A DNA stretch of 64,000 bases from positions 28,632,025 to 28,696,024 of the forward strand of contig OU612070.1 of the NCBI GenBank assembly GCA_914767715.1, read 5' to 3'. The position numbers were made by a program, and so were the translations under genes. Positions 1-12,899 of this stretch are shown here, one piece after another. Numbering within the stretch: position 1 is the stretch's first letter; every line of letters begins with the position of its first letter. The notes beneath the pieces are model-generated. The model worked only from the letters and a program-made list of their open reading frames with translations. It had not been told where the DNA came from and did no database searches. Origin of the DNA: Membranipora membranacea. Its lineage: Eukaryota; Bryozoa; Gymnolaemata; Cheilostomatida; Membraniporidae.

Positions 1-1227
1 CATGTGTGACCCGCAAACTTCAAAAAATAACATATTCATGAAAATTTCTAAGGGTACAAAAAATCACAGCAGACAATGGCTGTGTGCTTCATTATTTACC
101 TTATAAATAGATGAGGGAAAGTTTGATAAACAATTACTTGGAGCCAAATAAAAACCTTGATTCCCAAAATTCCTGCAAAGTTTCTCAGGCACCCCTTAAA
201 TGAGGTCAGATCCTGTCTCCGTGATAAGTTTCTCAGAATAAGAAATTAACCTTTCGAGTGAAGTATTTGCAAAACACCACATAATATGAGATTTTCTTCT
301 TCTCTAAAAAAGTTAGAATGAATATGTTGCTGATATCTTTTTCCAGATTATAATGACGAAAGTCGGTGCTAGCTGTCTTACATCATCAAGGGCAAGGTAC
401 CAGGAGCTGGGTATATGTGTTCAGGTACAATGGAGGTGGCACTGCTCTGTGTATCATACTCAAAAACTGGTGAAATATAAACAGATTACCTCGCAGGGGG
501 GGGGGGGCAAAATTCTGGGGGGCTCAGACTAGGGGTAGGGTGACAGTATAGATAAGCCTAATTCACTCAGCTGATTCTGTAGCTTTCAAGTAGTTGGCGC
601 TCTGCAGGTTTCAAAATCCCTGTCATTAATCATAAGTTGAGGGTGCAGTTTTGTGCAAAATTAATTTGGACACATGTTCGTGCTGATTGCTGTTTTTATT
701 TACAGTTTCGTCAGGACCGCTAATTACCATAATGCATGACCTCTTACACGACCTTGAGTCTTTGTGTTTGTGAAGTCAGATTTAAGGAGTTATAACATTG
801 TCAATATCTCAAGAATCGGCAACCTTATAATAACCATTGTATCAAATTAATTCGAGGGGAAACCTTTTTGTCTTTGCGCTCTGAAGGTGATATTCATTGT
901 TTTGGCGCATGATCTGAAGATTCTCATTGAAGGGTTCAGGTGTCCTCAAGTATCTAATAGGTTGTTTGTATTTATCTTTTGTCCTCGGAGCTCTTTGGTT
1001 AAAAACCACTAAGTTATGATCGTTGAATCAAAGCGAAACTACGCCCAAAAAACAGAAGTGAAAGCGCTTTGGCGTATATATAAACAATTGTATTACTGAG
1101 AGAGGTTCATGTTTTATTTCATACGGTAACGTGTAACACGCTCTCGAGTCTTTCTAGTTTACCTCCGTGTGATTTTACCTGAGAGTCGTAGAGAAGAACA
1201 CAGACCATCGTACATATATCTCACAAG
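1..1227. other. Upstream region of the SIX4/5 gene
   Basis: I see no coding exon here. There is an 11-G run near 500. The last ~160 bases hold a TATA-like box and the presumed 5' UTR of the homeobox gene. No recognisable repeat family was found. Confidence 0.5.
1075..1084 (+). promoter_or_regulatory. Candidate TATA box of the SIX4/5 gene
   Basis: The sequence TATATATAAA lies about 145 bases before the start codon. This is a sensible distance for a short 5' UTR beginning near 1105-1115. TATA-like strings are frequent in AT-rich DNA, so this is only a candidate. Confidence 0.35.
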
Positions 1228-4200
1228 ATGCCTTTATCGACAGACAGCTGTAGTGAGGACAGTAATATCGGCAGTCCAGTGCTGAAGAGTCCCAAATTAG
1301 AAGGTAGGTGGTCAAATCTCACACTTAGATGAGGAACATTTATCTATTGATAACATTATAAAGCCTTTCATATATATACTCTTCCATATATATACTCTCC
1401 CATATATATACTCTTCCATATATATCCCTTTTATGTTCAGATAATAAATTGGTACCAGAGACTATAGATATATCTATAGTCTCTGTTGGTACCACAAGTA
1501 TAACTCTAATTTGTCTTCTGAAACACAGAATACCATGATTGTTGAGCTTTTGATGTTTTCACATGGGCGTCGGTCTCGCTGTGATAACCAAGTTAGATGG
1601 TTACAGCATAGTTTCGTGAAAAGTTAAAAGTACAGAAATAGAAAGCAATTATTTATTATTTTTTTGTGCTGTTATATAGACAACAGGAACCATAGAAGTT
1701 TGGCTTATCGATTCAGTCTATCTATGTTTTGTTTTTAGACCCAGCAGGGAGAGTGCCTCAGGATGGAGAGTCTATATGTTTCTCACCAGAACAGATAGCC
1801 TGTGTTTGTGAAGCATTACAACAGTCAGGGGATGTGGAGAGGTTGTCCCGATTTTTGTGGTCACTTCCACCCAGTGAACTTCTCAGAAGCAACGAGTCTG
1901 TGCTCAAAGCAAGAGCTGTGGTGAGTTATCCTTTCTTGTCCGCAAAATATTATTATTTATCATCACTGTCGTTAATAGATGTCTACTCAACTATACCTCA
2001 CTGTGACACGACAAAATTATTTATTTCCTCTAGGATATTATTCACCGTTTTTGCCACCATAAATTTTCTGTGAAATGCAACAGAACAAAATATAAAACAT
2101 TAAAAATAGATGAATTCAGCTCTGCCCTACTTAGCAAAAACCCTCAGAACTTAATTTCAGCACACGTGAATCCAACTTGCGTGCGCTGAAATTCATGATG
2201 CTTCTTAGAGCCAACCATTGATTGTAGTATAACCTCGCAAATTGTGAATTGTCAGCTTTATTTTATCTTCTAAGCAGAGCTTTAAATGAGTTTCTGTTTT
2301 GCACGATCTCTCATGATCATTTTTGACACTCTTGGTTGCTCTTAGAAGGGAGAGTTGTTAGACCTCACTCACTAAATGAAGTTTTTCTGGGGAAAGGAGA
2401 AATAATGTTAAACAGCACCATGCGACTGAAACCATGATTGAAAATATTAGATTGTAACAGTGAAAATAAAGCATCATTGTCATAACAGGAGTATTTGTAG
2501 CTTGTAATAATTATTGGGTTGATTGCATCAAAGAGTAAGGATACATCAACGCTCAGTGATGTATCGTTTTTAGGCGTTGTATTGTTTCTCGGGGATGTAT
2601 CGTTTCTCAGTGGTGGTATTGTCTTTCTTGTTTAATTCCGTTGACGTGACGTGTGTCATCCGGTGATTCCAAGCTTTGATACAAAATGGACACAGCATTC
2701 CTCGATATCTCAGAACCAGGCTTTAATTTCATAAGATGTCTATAATGATGAAATAATCAGTATCTCTTTTCATTTCTGTAGTTCGGTTTTGTTTAACTTT
2801 CACATGAAATTTCTCATATCGGATGTTTGTTTCCACTTTGCCTGGCAGAAATTGTGTGGTGTCACTCCAGAGGAAAAAGTTTGACATTTTCAAGAGTGGC
2901 ATTGTAAAAAATATTCAAAGTAAATAGCCATTAACTGAACAACTAAATCGATACATTAGGGTATTTTTGCTGTGCAAATATATGACACAAAAATTGCATT
3001 GTATGCGCTGGTTTCAATAAGTAAGCTCAACTGTTTGTATACCGATTTTTGGTCTGCGCTGCTTTTATTGAAAGCACAATTTCATCATTGAATTTATGAA
3101 CAAATTTACTATTATATCACAGTGAAAGGAAAACATTGGGTTGTGGGTAAAACAAAGCTCAAAAGCCAGTGGCATGACTCCCTAAATGATTACAAACTTT
3201 ATTAAAAGCATGTTGCTATGGCGATAGTTTGATATAGCTAAAGAGGTTATCCCAGATTTCAAGTTGTGTGGTTAGGTGCGTCTCAAGTGAAAAGGAATAC
3301 TTGAGTGATTTCAATAAAAATACTCCAGATCTCTTCTTTTGGAGAACGCCTTGGGCGAAATAGAGCTTAAATATTGACTTTTGCAATTGACCAATTGTGA
3401 TACATTAAAACAAATAACAGAATTATTAATTTTATTTACACAATATTTTTTGAAAATTATTTGTTTCAATTTGTGAGCTACGTTGGAATTTGAGAGGCTG
3501 TAGGCCAATGCCACTGTGCAATGTTTGGTTTATGCAGCTGTATTAGTAGTTTGTGATAATTTTGAAATCAGCTAACACTTTTGATTTTTGATGAGAACCG
3601 GTTTTTCTTTGCTTGGTAAATAATTAGTCATATCAAAACTGTGAACTTCAGTAACAGAAGAGCAATCTTTTGGAAATGAGGTGTTTCCCTACATCTCACA
3701 TTTATTTGTTTCAAAATGTTACAACTATAATTAGTTACAAATTGTAAAACTAAACCTTTATTTGAATAGTAATGCTTCTGTTTACCAAGCTACTGCTGTC
3801 CAAATTCAGGTGTTCTTTTATTGAAAACTTTGGGTTGAATTGAAATTTATTTTTCCAAATTGTGCTTTCAGCCAGAAATTACATTTCCCGTACATATTAT
3901 GATGATCATTGTCTATAATTTCTTTATTAGAATTTATCAAGCACTCAAAATTAGAACAAAAAAGGTTCACACAATAAAAATAAATTCATATTTGACAGGA
4001 AATAAAAACTATAAAACATTACGTCTTTGCTCTTTTACAGGTTGCATTCCACCGATCTGATTTCCGGGATCTGTATTCTATATTAGAAGGACATAACTTT
4101 GATTCAGTAAATCACCCTGTACTCCAGCAGATGTGGTACAAAGCTCACTATATCGAGGCAGCAAAGATCAGAGGACGACCTCTCGGCGCTGTTGATAAAT

Positions 4201-7036
4201 ACAGGTTAGCTTCAATAAAATATGGTGTGAAACAAAAATTATCATGCTACGTCATTTGATTAAACTTTAAGCGCCCGTGGATGGCTGATCCAAATTTTTC
4301 ACTCTCTACTGATATTTTTTTTTCTTGCTCATTCTTGCTACTGGTATTCCAAAGCCATCAGTGATAGCATAATAGAATGTTGTGGGTGGGGGGAGGGGGG
4401 GGAGGGGAGGGGGTTGGGAATAATCATCAAAATTGCTGTTAATCATACATTTGTTTTTCTTTTCAAAGCTTTTAGTATATACAAGAAGACAGGTGCCTCA
4501 CTTGCTAACACTCACTATGACATTAAATACTAATACGTCAAACTTTTACTTCCTTGTAGAATCAGGAGGAAATATCCTCTACCAAAGACAATTTGGGATG
4601 GCGAGGAAACAGTTTACTGTTTCAAAGAAAAGTCCCGACAAGCTCTCAAAGAATGTTACAAGCTGAACAGGTAAGCCGCCTCCCACATCACAGTTATAAT
4701 TGTGTAAGGGCCCTGACAAGTCTCACATTGTCTCATATGAAGAGGTACAATTGGTTAGAGATCCCCTTTGATCAGCTGCTTGATCCCTGCTTTGATCAGC
4801 TCATAATCAGAGGTGCATGCTTTTATTTTTATTATTTATAATTATCATCAGTATTACAGTGTTGATCCGTCTAAAGCTCATGCAACACACACATATATTG
4901 TTGGGATTAAAATCCAGATGTATTTTTTGTAACCTGCATACATATTTCATAAGTTAGAGAACCAAGCCACTTTATGCAATGTGTTAACACAATGCAGGTC
5001 CTGTCTTGTCATAATTTCAAGATACTGTTTGTCACAATGGAGTGACAAGTGTCCTAAGCCCTTTGTTCTGTTAGTGGCCAGCATCTGGTTTTCATTGCCA
5101 GTCTACCCTCATCTCTTTATGTGGTTGGATTGGTGAACATGTAGATGAGCCTACCCACTTACTCATGGAGTGGTTGGTTGCCAGTTCTTTTGTCTACCAG
5201 CATAAAACATCCAGTATAAGAATTTAGTTTCCTGCCACGGTCACACAGTTGTTGGCAGTTAGTTGGACTCTGAACATGTTCACGACTATAGAATAGATTC
5301 ACCTAGATACAGTTATACAGTTGTATGGTGACTTGACTGTCTGATCGAGGATTTGAGGCTCCATGTTGCTGATACCGTATGGTGTATTGTTATCAGGTAC
5401 CCCACACCGGAGGAGAAGAGAGGACTAGCCAAGAAGACAGGTTTGACCTTGACACAAGTCAGTAACTGGTTCAAGAACAGAAGACAGAGGGACAGAGCAC
5501 CTCCTATGCCGCCAGCGTAAGTTTTTATTACTTCAAATATTTGACACAATTAGATATTTACCATATAAGACACTGGCTCAGCCAACAGTCAATCTCTTTT
5601 CGACAAATGATTACAATGGATGTCCTCTTTAACACCCAATGTAATCTGAATTGCCGAGTCCGTATCGCGATAATCGGGTGATATGAGACGCAGCAATTAA
5701 AAAGTGCAAAATCTTAATGGGAAATTCCTGATTAAGTTTTGTTTTCACTGAGCTCATTTATTTCTTTTCGGAATGATATTTAAGTAGACATCCTGGGCCT
5801 AAAATGGTTAGTTATCAGTGAGTTACCATCGCTGTTTCATCATATGTCAGCCGCAAAAATTCCCTAATTCACCTCAACTATGCATTGAGAGCAGGCGTCT
5901 ATCTTTGAAATCTCCCGAATCCATTGTGAAGAAACGGTTTATTTGTAACACAGAACTATTAAAATTCCAGTGATATGATTTTGTTTGCTCTATTAGTGCT
6001 AAACGTCTTATAAAGATGTTAAGAAGACAGATTGCATTGTGTCACCTGAACCACCAAGACAAACCAATGGGCATGGATATATTTTCAGTTCTCATATTGC
6101 TAGTTGTAAAACGATCATGACATATTGGGTTGATAAAAAATAGAACGGCAGAACGATCGCTTGATCTAATTTCAAAAACACTGTCTATAGCACTACGGAA
6201 TGGTGCCTAGCTTATATCCTCAACACAAAAGAAAACAGAAAAGCATTCATCCCTCACACAAAAAATAGATGCTATCATCATAAAAAGCAAGTTAAGAAAT
6301 GCTATGACAAGTTGTTTTGAAATTTTGATCTTCCATTCACCGGGACAATGGGACACTAAATAATCACGCTGGCAAGAATAAGGGCCTATGGTCTACCACA
6401 TCCCAAACTATTGTCCTATTACAAAACTGTCTGGTCTTTCCCCAGACTCTCTCCCTAAACTATTTGTGATCGCAGAGTGTTGATGTGGTTTTTAAATACA
6501 TGGAGGAAGATTTCGGGCATTTGTCGGAGACTTTTAACTTTCCTCTAGAAAGTATGCGGATCTATGTCATGTTGTTTAATGACTCACCCCAGACCACAGG
6601 GCAGCCTAATTAAACATTGCATAGAAGGAAAAATGTGCATCTTCAAATAGATAAAAAGGAAAATATGCATCCTATTGTGCTGATACGTCACGTCATGACA
6701 TGTATGTTTTTTACTTTGGCGAATCATAATAATAATAGGATGTTTGCTGTAATTTTTATATTTTTCTCGTCCATGTTGTAACAGCATAATGATTTGGGCC
6801 AATCGATAATAGCAATGATCAGGTTTTTAATATTTTGTAATTTTCTGTTTTATAGCGATATGAGGCTGGGTGATGCCCGTGGCTATGGAATGCATGCACA
6901 TATGGGATATCCAATGCTAGACCGAGATCATCACGACTTTTCAAGGAAGATGATGGACACCTACCGACCCCAGATGCAATATATGCAGCAGGGCTTTGTA
7001 GGTCACACAGGCTATCCTTCTCATTTACAGTGCTGA
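1228..7036 (+). CDS. six4/5: SIX4/5-class homeodomain transcription factor, six exons
   Basis: Exons: 1228-1303, 1739-1920, 4041-4204, 4560-4670, 5397-5516 and 6856-7036. Together they give 834 nt and 277 aa with every frame joined. Residues ~39-150 form the SIX domain (it includes [18 protein letters not shown] and [12 protein letters not shown]). Residues ~152-211 form the SIX-type homeodomain, with [10 protein letters not shown] as recognition helix. The start of the homeodomain reads [10 protein letters not shown]. The ETVYC form marks the SIX4/5 class, whereas SIX1/2 has ETSYC and SIX3/6 has QKTHC. Known role of the family: DNA-binding partners of Eya in the retinal-determination network, acting in the nucleus in sensory organ, muscle and gonad development. 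The tail after the homeodomain is only ~66 aa, rich in Met, His and Tyr, against several hundred residues in vertebrate SIX4; a further downstream exon cannot be excluded, but the stop is in the exon shown. The ATG at 1228 is the only start in frame in exon 1. Confidence 0.93.
1369..1427. repeat. Short minisatellite in SIX4/5 intron 1
   Basis: About three and a half tandem copies of a ~17-bp unit, (C)ATATATATACTCTTC with small changes, directly after exon 1. Confidence 0.7.
1451..1493. repeat. Perfect palindrome in SIX4/5 intron 1
   Basis: Positions 1457-1484 form a perfect 28-bp palindrome centred on GATATATC. GGTACC lies directly on the left, and again on the right after three extra bases. 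It could form a cruciform or be a tiny foldback element. Confidence 0.75.
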
Positions 7037-8618
7037 TAAAATCACACACAAAATCAGAATATTACAATTATTGTCGAAAATTTTCTTATATTGTTTTTTT
7101 GTAAACCAGATTTACGTCGTGATATTACATAATAACCTGATGTCAGGAATCGTGTACTCCCACCTAATTTGTTCACTGAATGTGCCTAATGCTCTGATCA
7201 TCGGCTCTATGAAGCCATGCTTGTAAATAATTCATTTTTCCATCATTAACCATTAATAGGGACCAGACACATGGAAGATATCTTTCACTGCTAATGTAGA
7301 GTATTTAGATAGGTGTCCTTTTCAATTCTAAATTTCCATATTTTTCATTCCTATAGATTTCCTCAAAATCTCTTAGTCAGAATTATCTTAGTCAGAACAA
7401 TGAGTGCTAATTTATTAATCCTATTTTTATCTTTCGAGATTAGCGAGAATGTTTGCATGTTATTTTGGTTTGTGTGCCTGTTTTATTTTGGTTATATAAT
7501 GTATCATCATACAGTATATGCTACTGCCATAACGGTCCTCTATCTTTTATTGATCAACCATTTTTTTAATTTGAATGCGTGTTCGTTAGTATGGTCAGTC
7601 TGTGTTGTGTGTTGTGTATTTTTGATTGAGAGAAATTGTAAAGAGCTTCACTATTTTTATATCGAGGATTTATCTCCTCTAACCTTTCTGGAATTGCCAG
7701 ACAATCTCCGACGTCCTATTCCATGACTTCATAAAATTCAAAGTACATCTTGTTTATTATTATTGTATTAATTCTAACATAATAGAGAAAAAAATAAACA
7801 AATATAAAAAATCCACGTGTCTGATTACTTCAATTATAGAGTAGGGTTTTAACGACCACAAGTAAGACTTTAAATGACTATTGGTTTTAGCAGTTCGATT
7901 GTGTCCCATTCCCTCCCAGTTTTGTCCTTGTAGCGTCTTAGATCTCTCTATCAGCTTGCTTTAGACAAAAATAGCATGTTAGCGGCACAGATAGTGCACA
8001 CCCGACCCGTATGTCAGCTGAAAAAGCAAATGCAGATGTTAACTGAGAAGGTATTTTATTGCACACTACATGTATTGAGTCCAGTCGGTATATACTGCCG
8101 TCCTACTATGATCGCATCATTGATTTAAACTCTTTGGTAGAATTGCCCTACTCAGTACTCACGATGTGCAAAATTAAGGGTGATGCAACAACAAGTCAAA
8201 ACTAGCTTGATCGCGACAGTGCCTTTGCTAATCACTCATATTGTGGTGGAATTGCTCCTGGTTTGGGATAATATTCCGGCTCAATAGTTTTGTATTATGT
8301 TTTTGTGCGCATTTGTCAGTATGATGGAAGAGAGCACAACTTCAAGGTTTGAGAATGACTCACAACAATGGGTTGACAGATTCCGATGGTTGAAGATTAT
8401 AAAGCCCTCAGGTATTGTGTTCACGTGCTAGTGGTAAAGTGGTTTCACATTAGTTGTGGTGTGATTTGATCTCTTGCAGGCAGGAGCAATGTCACCACTG
8501 ACTCACCAAGGATATCCAAAGTCCTAAGAGATTAAACCAGAAGAAAATCGCAAAACTCCCTACCCTGACTGATGGTAGTGGTGGAGCGGCGGGAGTATTT
8601 TTCGTAGAAGCCATCGAT
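7037..8618. other. SIX4/5 3' UTR and spacer before the kinase gene
   Basis: This stretch holds the presumed 3' UTR of the homeobox gene, with an AATAAA at 7793-7798. An open frame at 7313-7726 is AT-driven and hydrophobic, and it is not supported as a gene. Near 8480 a pyrimidine tract and CAG could be the acceptor of the kinase's 5' UTR exon. Confidence 0.5.
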
Positions 8619-11600
8619 ATGGCACATGGCACCTCCGATAGATTAATAGTGACTACTGAAGAGGCAGAGTTACGTCGGAGGGGTTACACCCTAGGATCTA
8701 CACTTGGAGAAGGATCTTATGCTAAGGTCAAGGCTGCTTTAGCAGACTCAGAGAACAAAAGAGTAGCTATTAAGATTATTAATCAGAGAAAAGCCCCTCG
8801 AGACTTTCGAGAGCGATTTTTGCCGAGGGAGCTGGATATTCTCCAAACGATACGACATGACAACCTTGTTAATATGTTTGAAATTTTCAGAATGAATGGG
8901 AAGGTAAGTCATCATTTATTGAGAGCAACTTTATTTTATCTCATCTGATGAGAACCATCTCATCTCTTGCATTCACCTCTATAGACTTTAATGACATCTA
9001 ACCTTGGTATTTATTACGTTATTTAGTGCGTCAATCCGCAAACACACATCATTGACTCATGGAAACCGATTTACCACTTTTATAACGTATACACAAAAGG
9101 TGATAACTCCAATATGTTGAAAAACCTAATAACTAACACATCAGAATGATTCCATGGTCATCAAAGACAAAACTACTACCTACTTAGATAGATAGATAGA
9201 TATGCACTTTAATTGTACCGCTAACAATAGTACATGGTGACATGGCTATCATAATAAGAGCGAGTAATAAATAAACAGGAAAAACTAAATATGAATATGT
9301 ATTTAAAATGTCTTAAATAAAAAAACATCAAATTTGTAAGAATTTGTGTTGCTCGTGCTCTCTGTTCTGTGACCATTTATAAAAGTGTCAGTCAAACTGC
9401 CAGCGTGTCGATGTTGACTCTGTCTAGACGGTACTAGGTTTGATAGGCGGCGGTTAGGGTCATTGCAAACTTTTCATGTAAAATGGCAACTTTTGCAATT
9501 CAGTTGGTTGTTAGCATTCTTCATCTTTTGGTTTAATGCCTTTGCTCTTTCCGTAGCATAATTTGGTATTATGTTATCAGAAATTTCTACATTCTGAGAT
9601 CGCGGTTCTTGCCCTGTAACATTGATACTTTTCCAGGTATACATTGTTATGGAGATGGCCGGACACGGAGATCTACTTGAGTACATTAAACTAAGAGGCT
9701 CCATTCCTGACAGGAGAAGTTGTCGACTATTCAAAAATATTCTAGATGGAGTAGAATACTTACACACAAATAAAATCGTACATAGGTATGTAAACTAACA
9801 ATACCCTAGCATTATCGTTCATCATCGACCTATGGATTGAAATAGAGAATCAAATTATCTGAGATGTGAGTTAATACATTACCAGAATATAAGACACCAG
9901 GTCTTTTCTCAGCAAACTAATATGAAAAGAAAGTGATAAAGTTTGGTAGGAAGTTTATAATTCAGTGCCTGGTTATCATCAGTTTCTGGAGCAACTTGGG
10001 GTTCTCAAACTGTGCGAAGGACAAAAGACCTGTTGAACCAGTTCCATCCACCACTGATCCAACAGTCTCCGAAACAAGTAATAGGATAGGTCGATTCTAA
10101 ATAAAATGGCATTGTCTTGATGATGAGTAACGTTCTTATACTAGGCAGCAACGTTCTTATACTAGTCAATGCCTGAGAATTATATACTGCAGCTTTCAAC
10201 AGTCTCAGCTCGCCATCTAAAATAACACAAACAATGTTACCAATGCACATTGTATGACTGCTTATACTTTATACATCATGTATACTGTTCTATTACAGAG
10301 ATTTAAAATGTGAAAATCTCCTGCTGGATGTAAACAACACAATAAAGATTTCCGATTTCGGATTTGCTCGCCGTTTTGAGTTAGGGGAGATGTGTAGGAC
10401 ATTTTGTGGGAGTGCTGCCTACGCCGCGCCAGAGATTCTACAGGGTATACCTTATGAACCAACGGGATATGATGTATGGAGTATGGGAGTTATCCTCTAT
10501 ATTATGGTATGTGAAGACAACTCTAAATTGATGAGACGTTTTCTGTGTACGTACATACAAGAGTTTCCTTGAGCTGCTTAGGGTATGCTTTACATTGAAT
10601 AAGATCGCATGAGGGTGGATATTTTGGCATGTAAGGTTTTTGGAGTTGATTCTTTAGATAAGTGAGGATTTTTTCCTCTATTAAGAAGATACATGGTGCA
10701 GAGTTCCAACAATGGACTATTTGGGTATTAAAATGATCAGACAATGTTCATGGAGAGTTGCAACAAATACCTAACCTTTGCATTCAACCATCATTCCACC
10801 ATTTTGTTTCAGTAACACAAATACCCGTACTCTCAAAATAAATATATTATTAGAAAAAAATGATAAAATATTTTGTTTCTAGAATCGAAGCAGTTATCTT
10901 TTGTTGTGTCAATCCTAATATATAAACAGTATGTTGCCTACTGGTGAAGGTTAATTGCATCTTGATACATATTTGGTGCTGCCAGGGTTGTCTTCTATTA
11001 CAAACCATTCTATTCCCTAGATAGGTAGAACTGTCAGTACCTAAGTGAATTTGTACCCTGGTTATAGGTTTGTGGATCTATGCCCTATGATGATTCAAAC
11101 ATACGTAAAATGATAAGAGATCAAACAGAAAGGCGGGTGGGGTTCAGTCATTCCAGACATGTCACAGATGCTGCAAGAAATTTAATCCACTCTATACTTG
11201 AGTCAGATGTTAACAAAAGGTTAGTGATCTGCGGCTGCGCTAAAAATCTCAAAGGGGTATGAGGAGTTATGTTGGCGCATGATATTCTATGGCTCTCTGC
11301 TGCTGGGTGCAAACCAGAAAACTGTGAAATCCACTGTTTAAAAACATGAAGTAAAGGCTAACATTGATCTATAGAAGTAGATATCTAATGTTGAAGATCT
11401 TACGGCTAAATGTTGAGAAAAGAATAACCCATCGGCCATGTGAAAGGTTTCTTGTTTGTTTACCTAAAAGTAAAAAGTTTTCTGTCAATACCAAAGCCAT
11501 TAAATATGTTAGCTTTTTTCCTAGGTGAGATATAGCTATAACAGCTAACTACATGTGAAAAAGCTAACAGAACAAATAAAATGCTTCAATTTAATCACCT

Positions 11601-12085
11601 TTTTGAGTTTTTTTGTCAGATGTTAACCATTTACCACCTAACTAAATCGACAATAATCTTTGGAATTTCCCTCAAAACGCTTAAATTATGGTCCTGGCAG
11701 TATAGATAATTTACTAAGTAGTATCGTGAGTAGGAATTCAGCGCAATGCAAGTGTTTGGTTGTGGACAGTTTATTTGGGCCCTATTTTTCTGCTGCAAAA
11801 CCCTCTGTTTTTATTCCTGTGTATGCTCTATTAGAAAATGGTGTTATTACATATGATACATAGGTTTTCAACGATCCAAGTCAACCCGCAGTATTATGTG
11901 GTGGAAGATACGCACAAGCTCTATCGGTGTTGATGATATCATCAACAACACCGATAGAGCTTGTGCGTATCATCAACAGCACTGACACCCTGTTTGATTC
12001 TAATTTTGTGTATAATTTTCATTCTAGGTACAAACTGGCAGACATCAATAATCATGGATGGATGAAGGAAGAGATCCACATCTAA
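8619..12085 (+). CDS. Testis-specific serine/threonine kinase (TSSK) family member, five exons
   Basis: Exons: 8619-8903, 9637-9785, 10299-10506, 11068-11219 and 12028-12085. These give 852 nt and 283 aa. The protein is a kinase domain with almost nothing added, the usual size for TSSK1/2-like proteins. Motifs seen: Gly loop GEGSYAKVK at 30-38, VAIK with Lys52, catalytic HRDLKCEN at 144-151, DFG at 164-166, and [12 protein letters not shown] at 179-190, where Thr179 is the expected activation-loop site. The RRGY before the Gly loop and [12 protein letters not shown] after exon 3 are strong TSSK signatures. Known role: TSSKs phosphorylate serine/threonine and act in late spermatid development and sperm. 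All residues needed for catalysis are present. The last exon encodes only 19 codons. An AATAAA lies at 12242-12247. Confidence 0.92.
11908..11970. repeat. Long hairpin in kinase intron 4
   Basis: Two perfect 25-bp inverted arms (11908-11932 and 11946-11970) are separated by 13 bp. The centre also contains the 18-bp palindrome GTTGATGATATCATCAAC. It looks like a minimal foldback insertion or a palindromic duplication. Confidence 0.8.
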
Positions 12086-12899
12086 GTCGTTACATTTCTG
12101 TCATTTATACTTTAAGTAAAATCTGATGAGTCCATTTTTTTGTATTTGCGACTAGATTAAATCATGATAGGATATGTGACCATGCTATCAACTAACAGTC
12201 CAAGATGCCAACACCGTGTTGACTACTTTTATTTCATAACAAATAAAAAAAGTCAAAGATCAAAGCTGGTTCAATTTCATATTTCTTGTGCTCTTGAGTG
12301 GAACACTAAATGAATGAACATGCTGCAAAGCAAAACTGCCAGAGCACCTCATTGCATCATTACATGCCCGAGTCTCTATTTATGGTGTCACCGCTATGGC
12401 TGTAGAAAGGCATATCTACAAATGTTCCTCAAATTGGGGACGCCCGCTGTCAGTCCGACGAGCATTATCATTATTGAGTGGGATTGCATTATAAATTAGG
12501 GTGAGTTAGAGATTATTTTAAAGTTTTGGAATCATAAATAATAAAACTCAATATTTTTGTAAACTCTTGATGTTGTTTGATGCATTCTCTTGATAAGTAA
12601 ATAAGAAATAATTGATGGATCATCCATTAATCCAATTGAGATGTAAAGAATGCTTTTAGTTCAGGTTATTGAGCCCTGCTTTTAATTATTGATCACATAA
12701 CCCGGTTTTGTTACAATTTATAGGGCAATTCATCCACACCAACGAGCCAAGTACCACAATATACACACCATACATCAGCCTCTTGCTATGCATTGTAAAA
12801 AAATGCATCAGAGAGTAAGGATTTATCCGTACTCTGTCAATGTATCAAGTAACCATCAGTTTGGGTTGGGCTTATTTATCAAGTTTGATAACATTTCTC
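12086..12899. other. Spacer between kinase and CUB genes
   Basis: The kinase 3' UTR lies at the left end. I see nothing else supportable; the short open frames here show no family features. Confidence 0.4.

Noticed and set aside
7313-7726. 137-codon hydrophobic open frame after the homeobox gene
   Set aside because: AT-driven composition, inside the probable 3' UTR, with no domain, splice context or family likeness.
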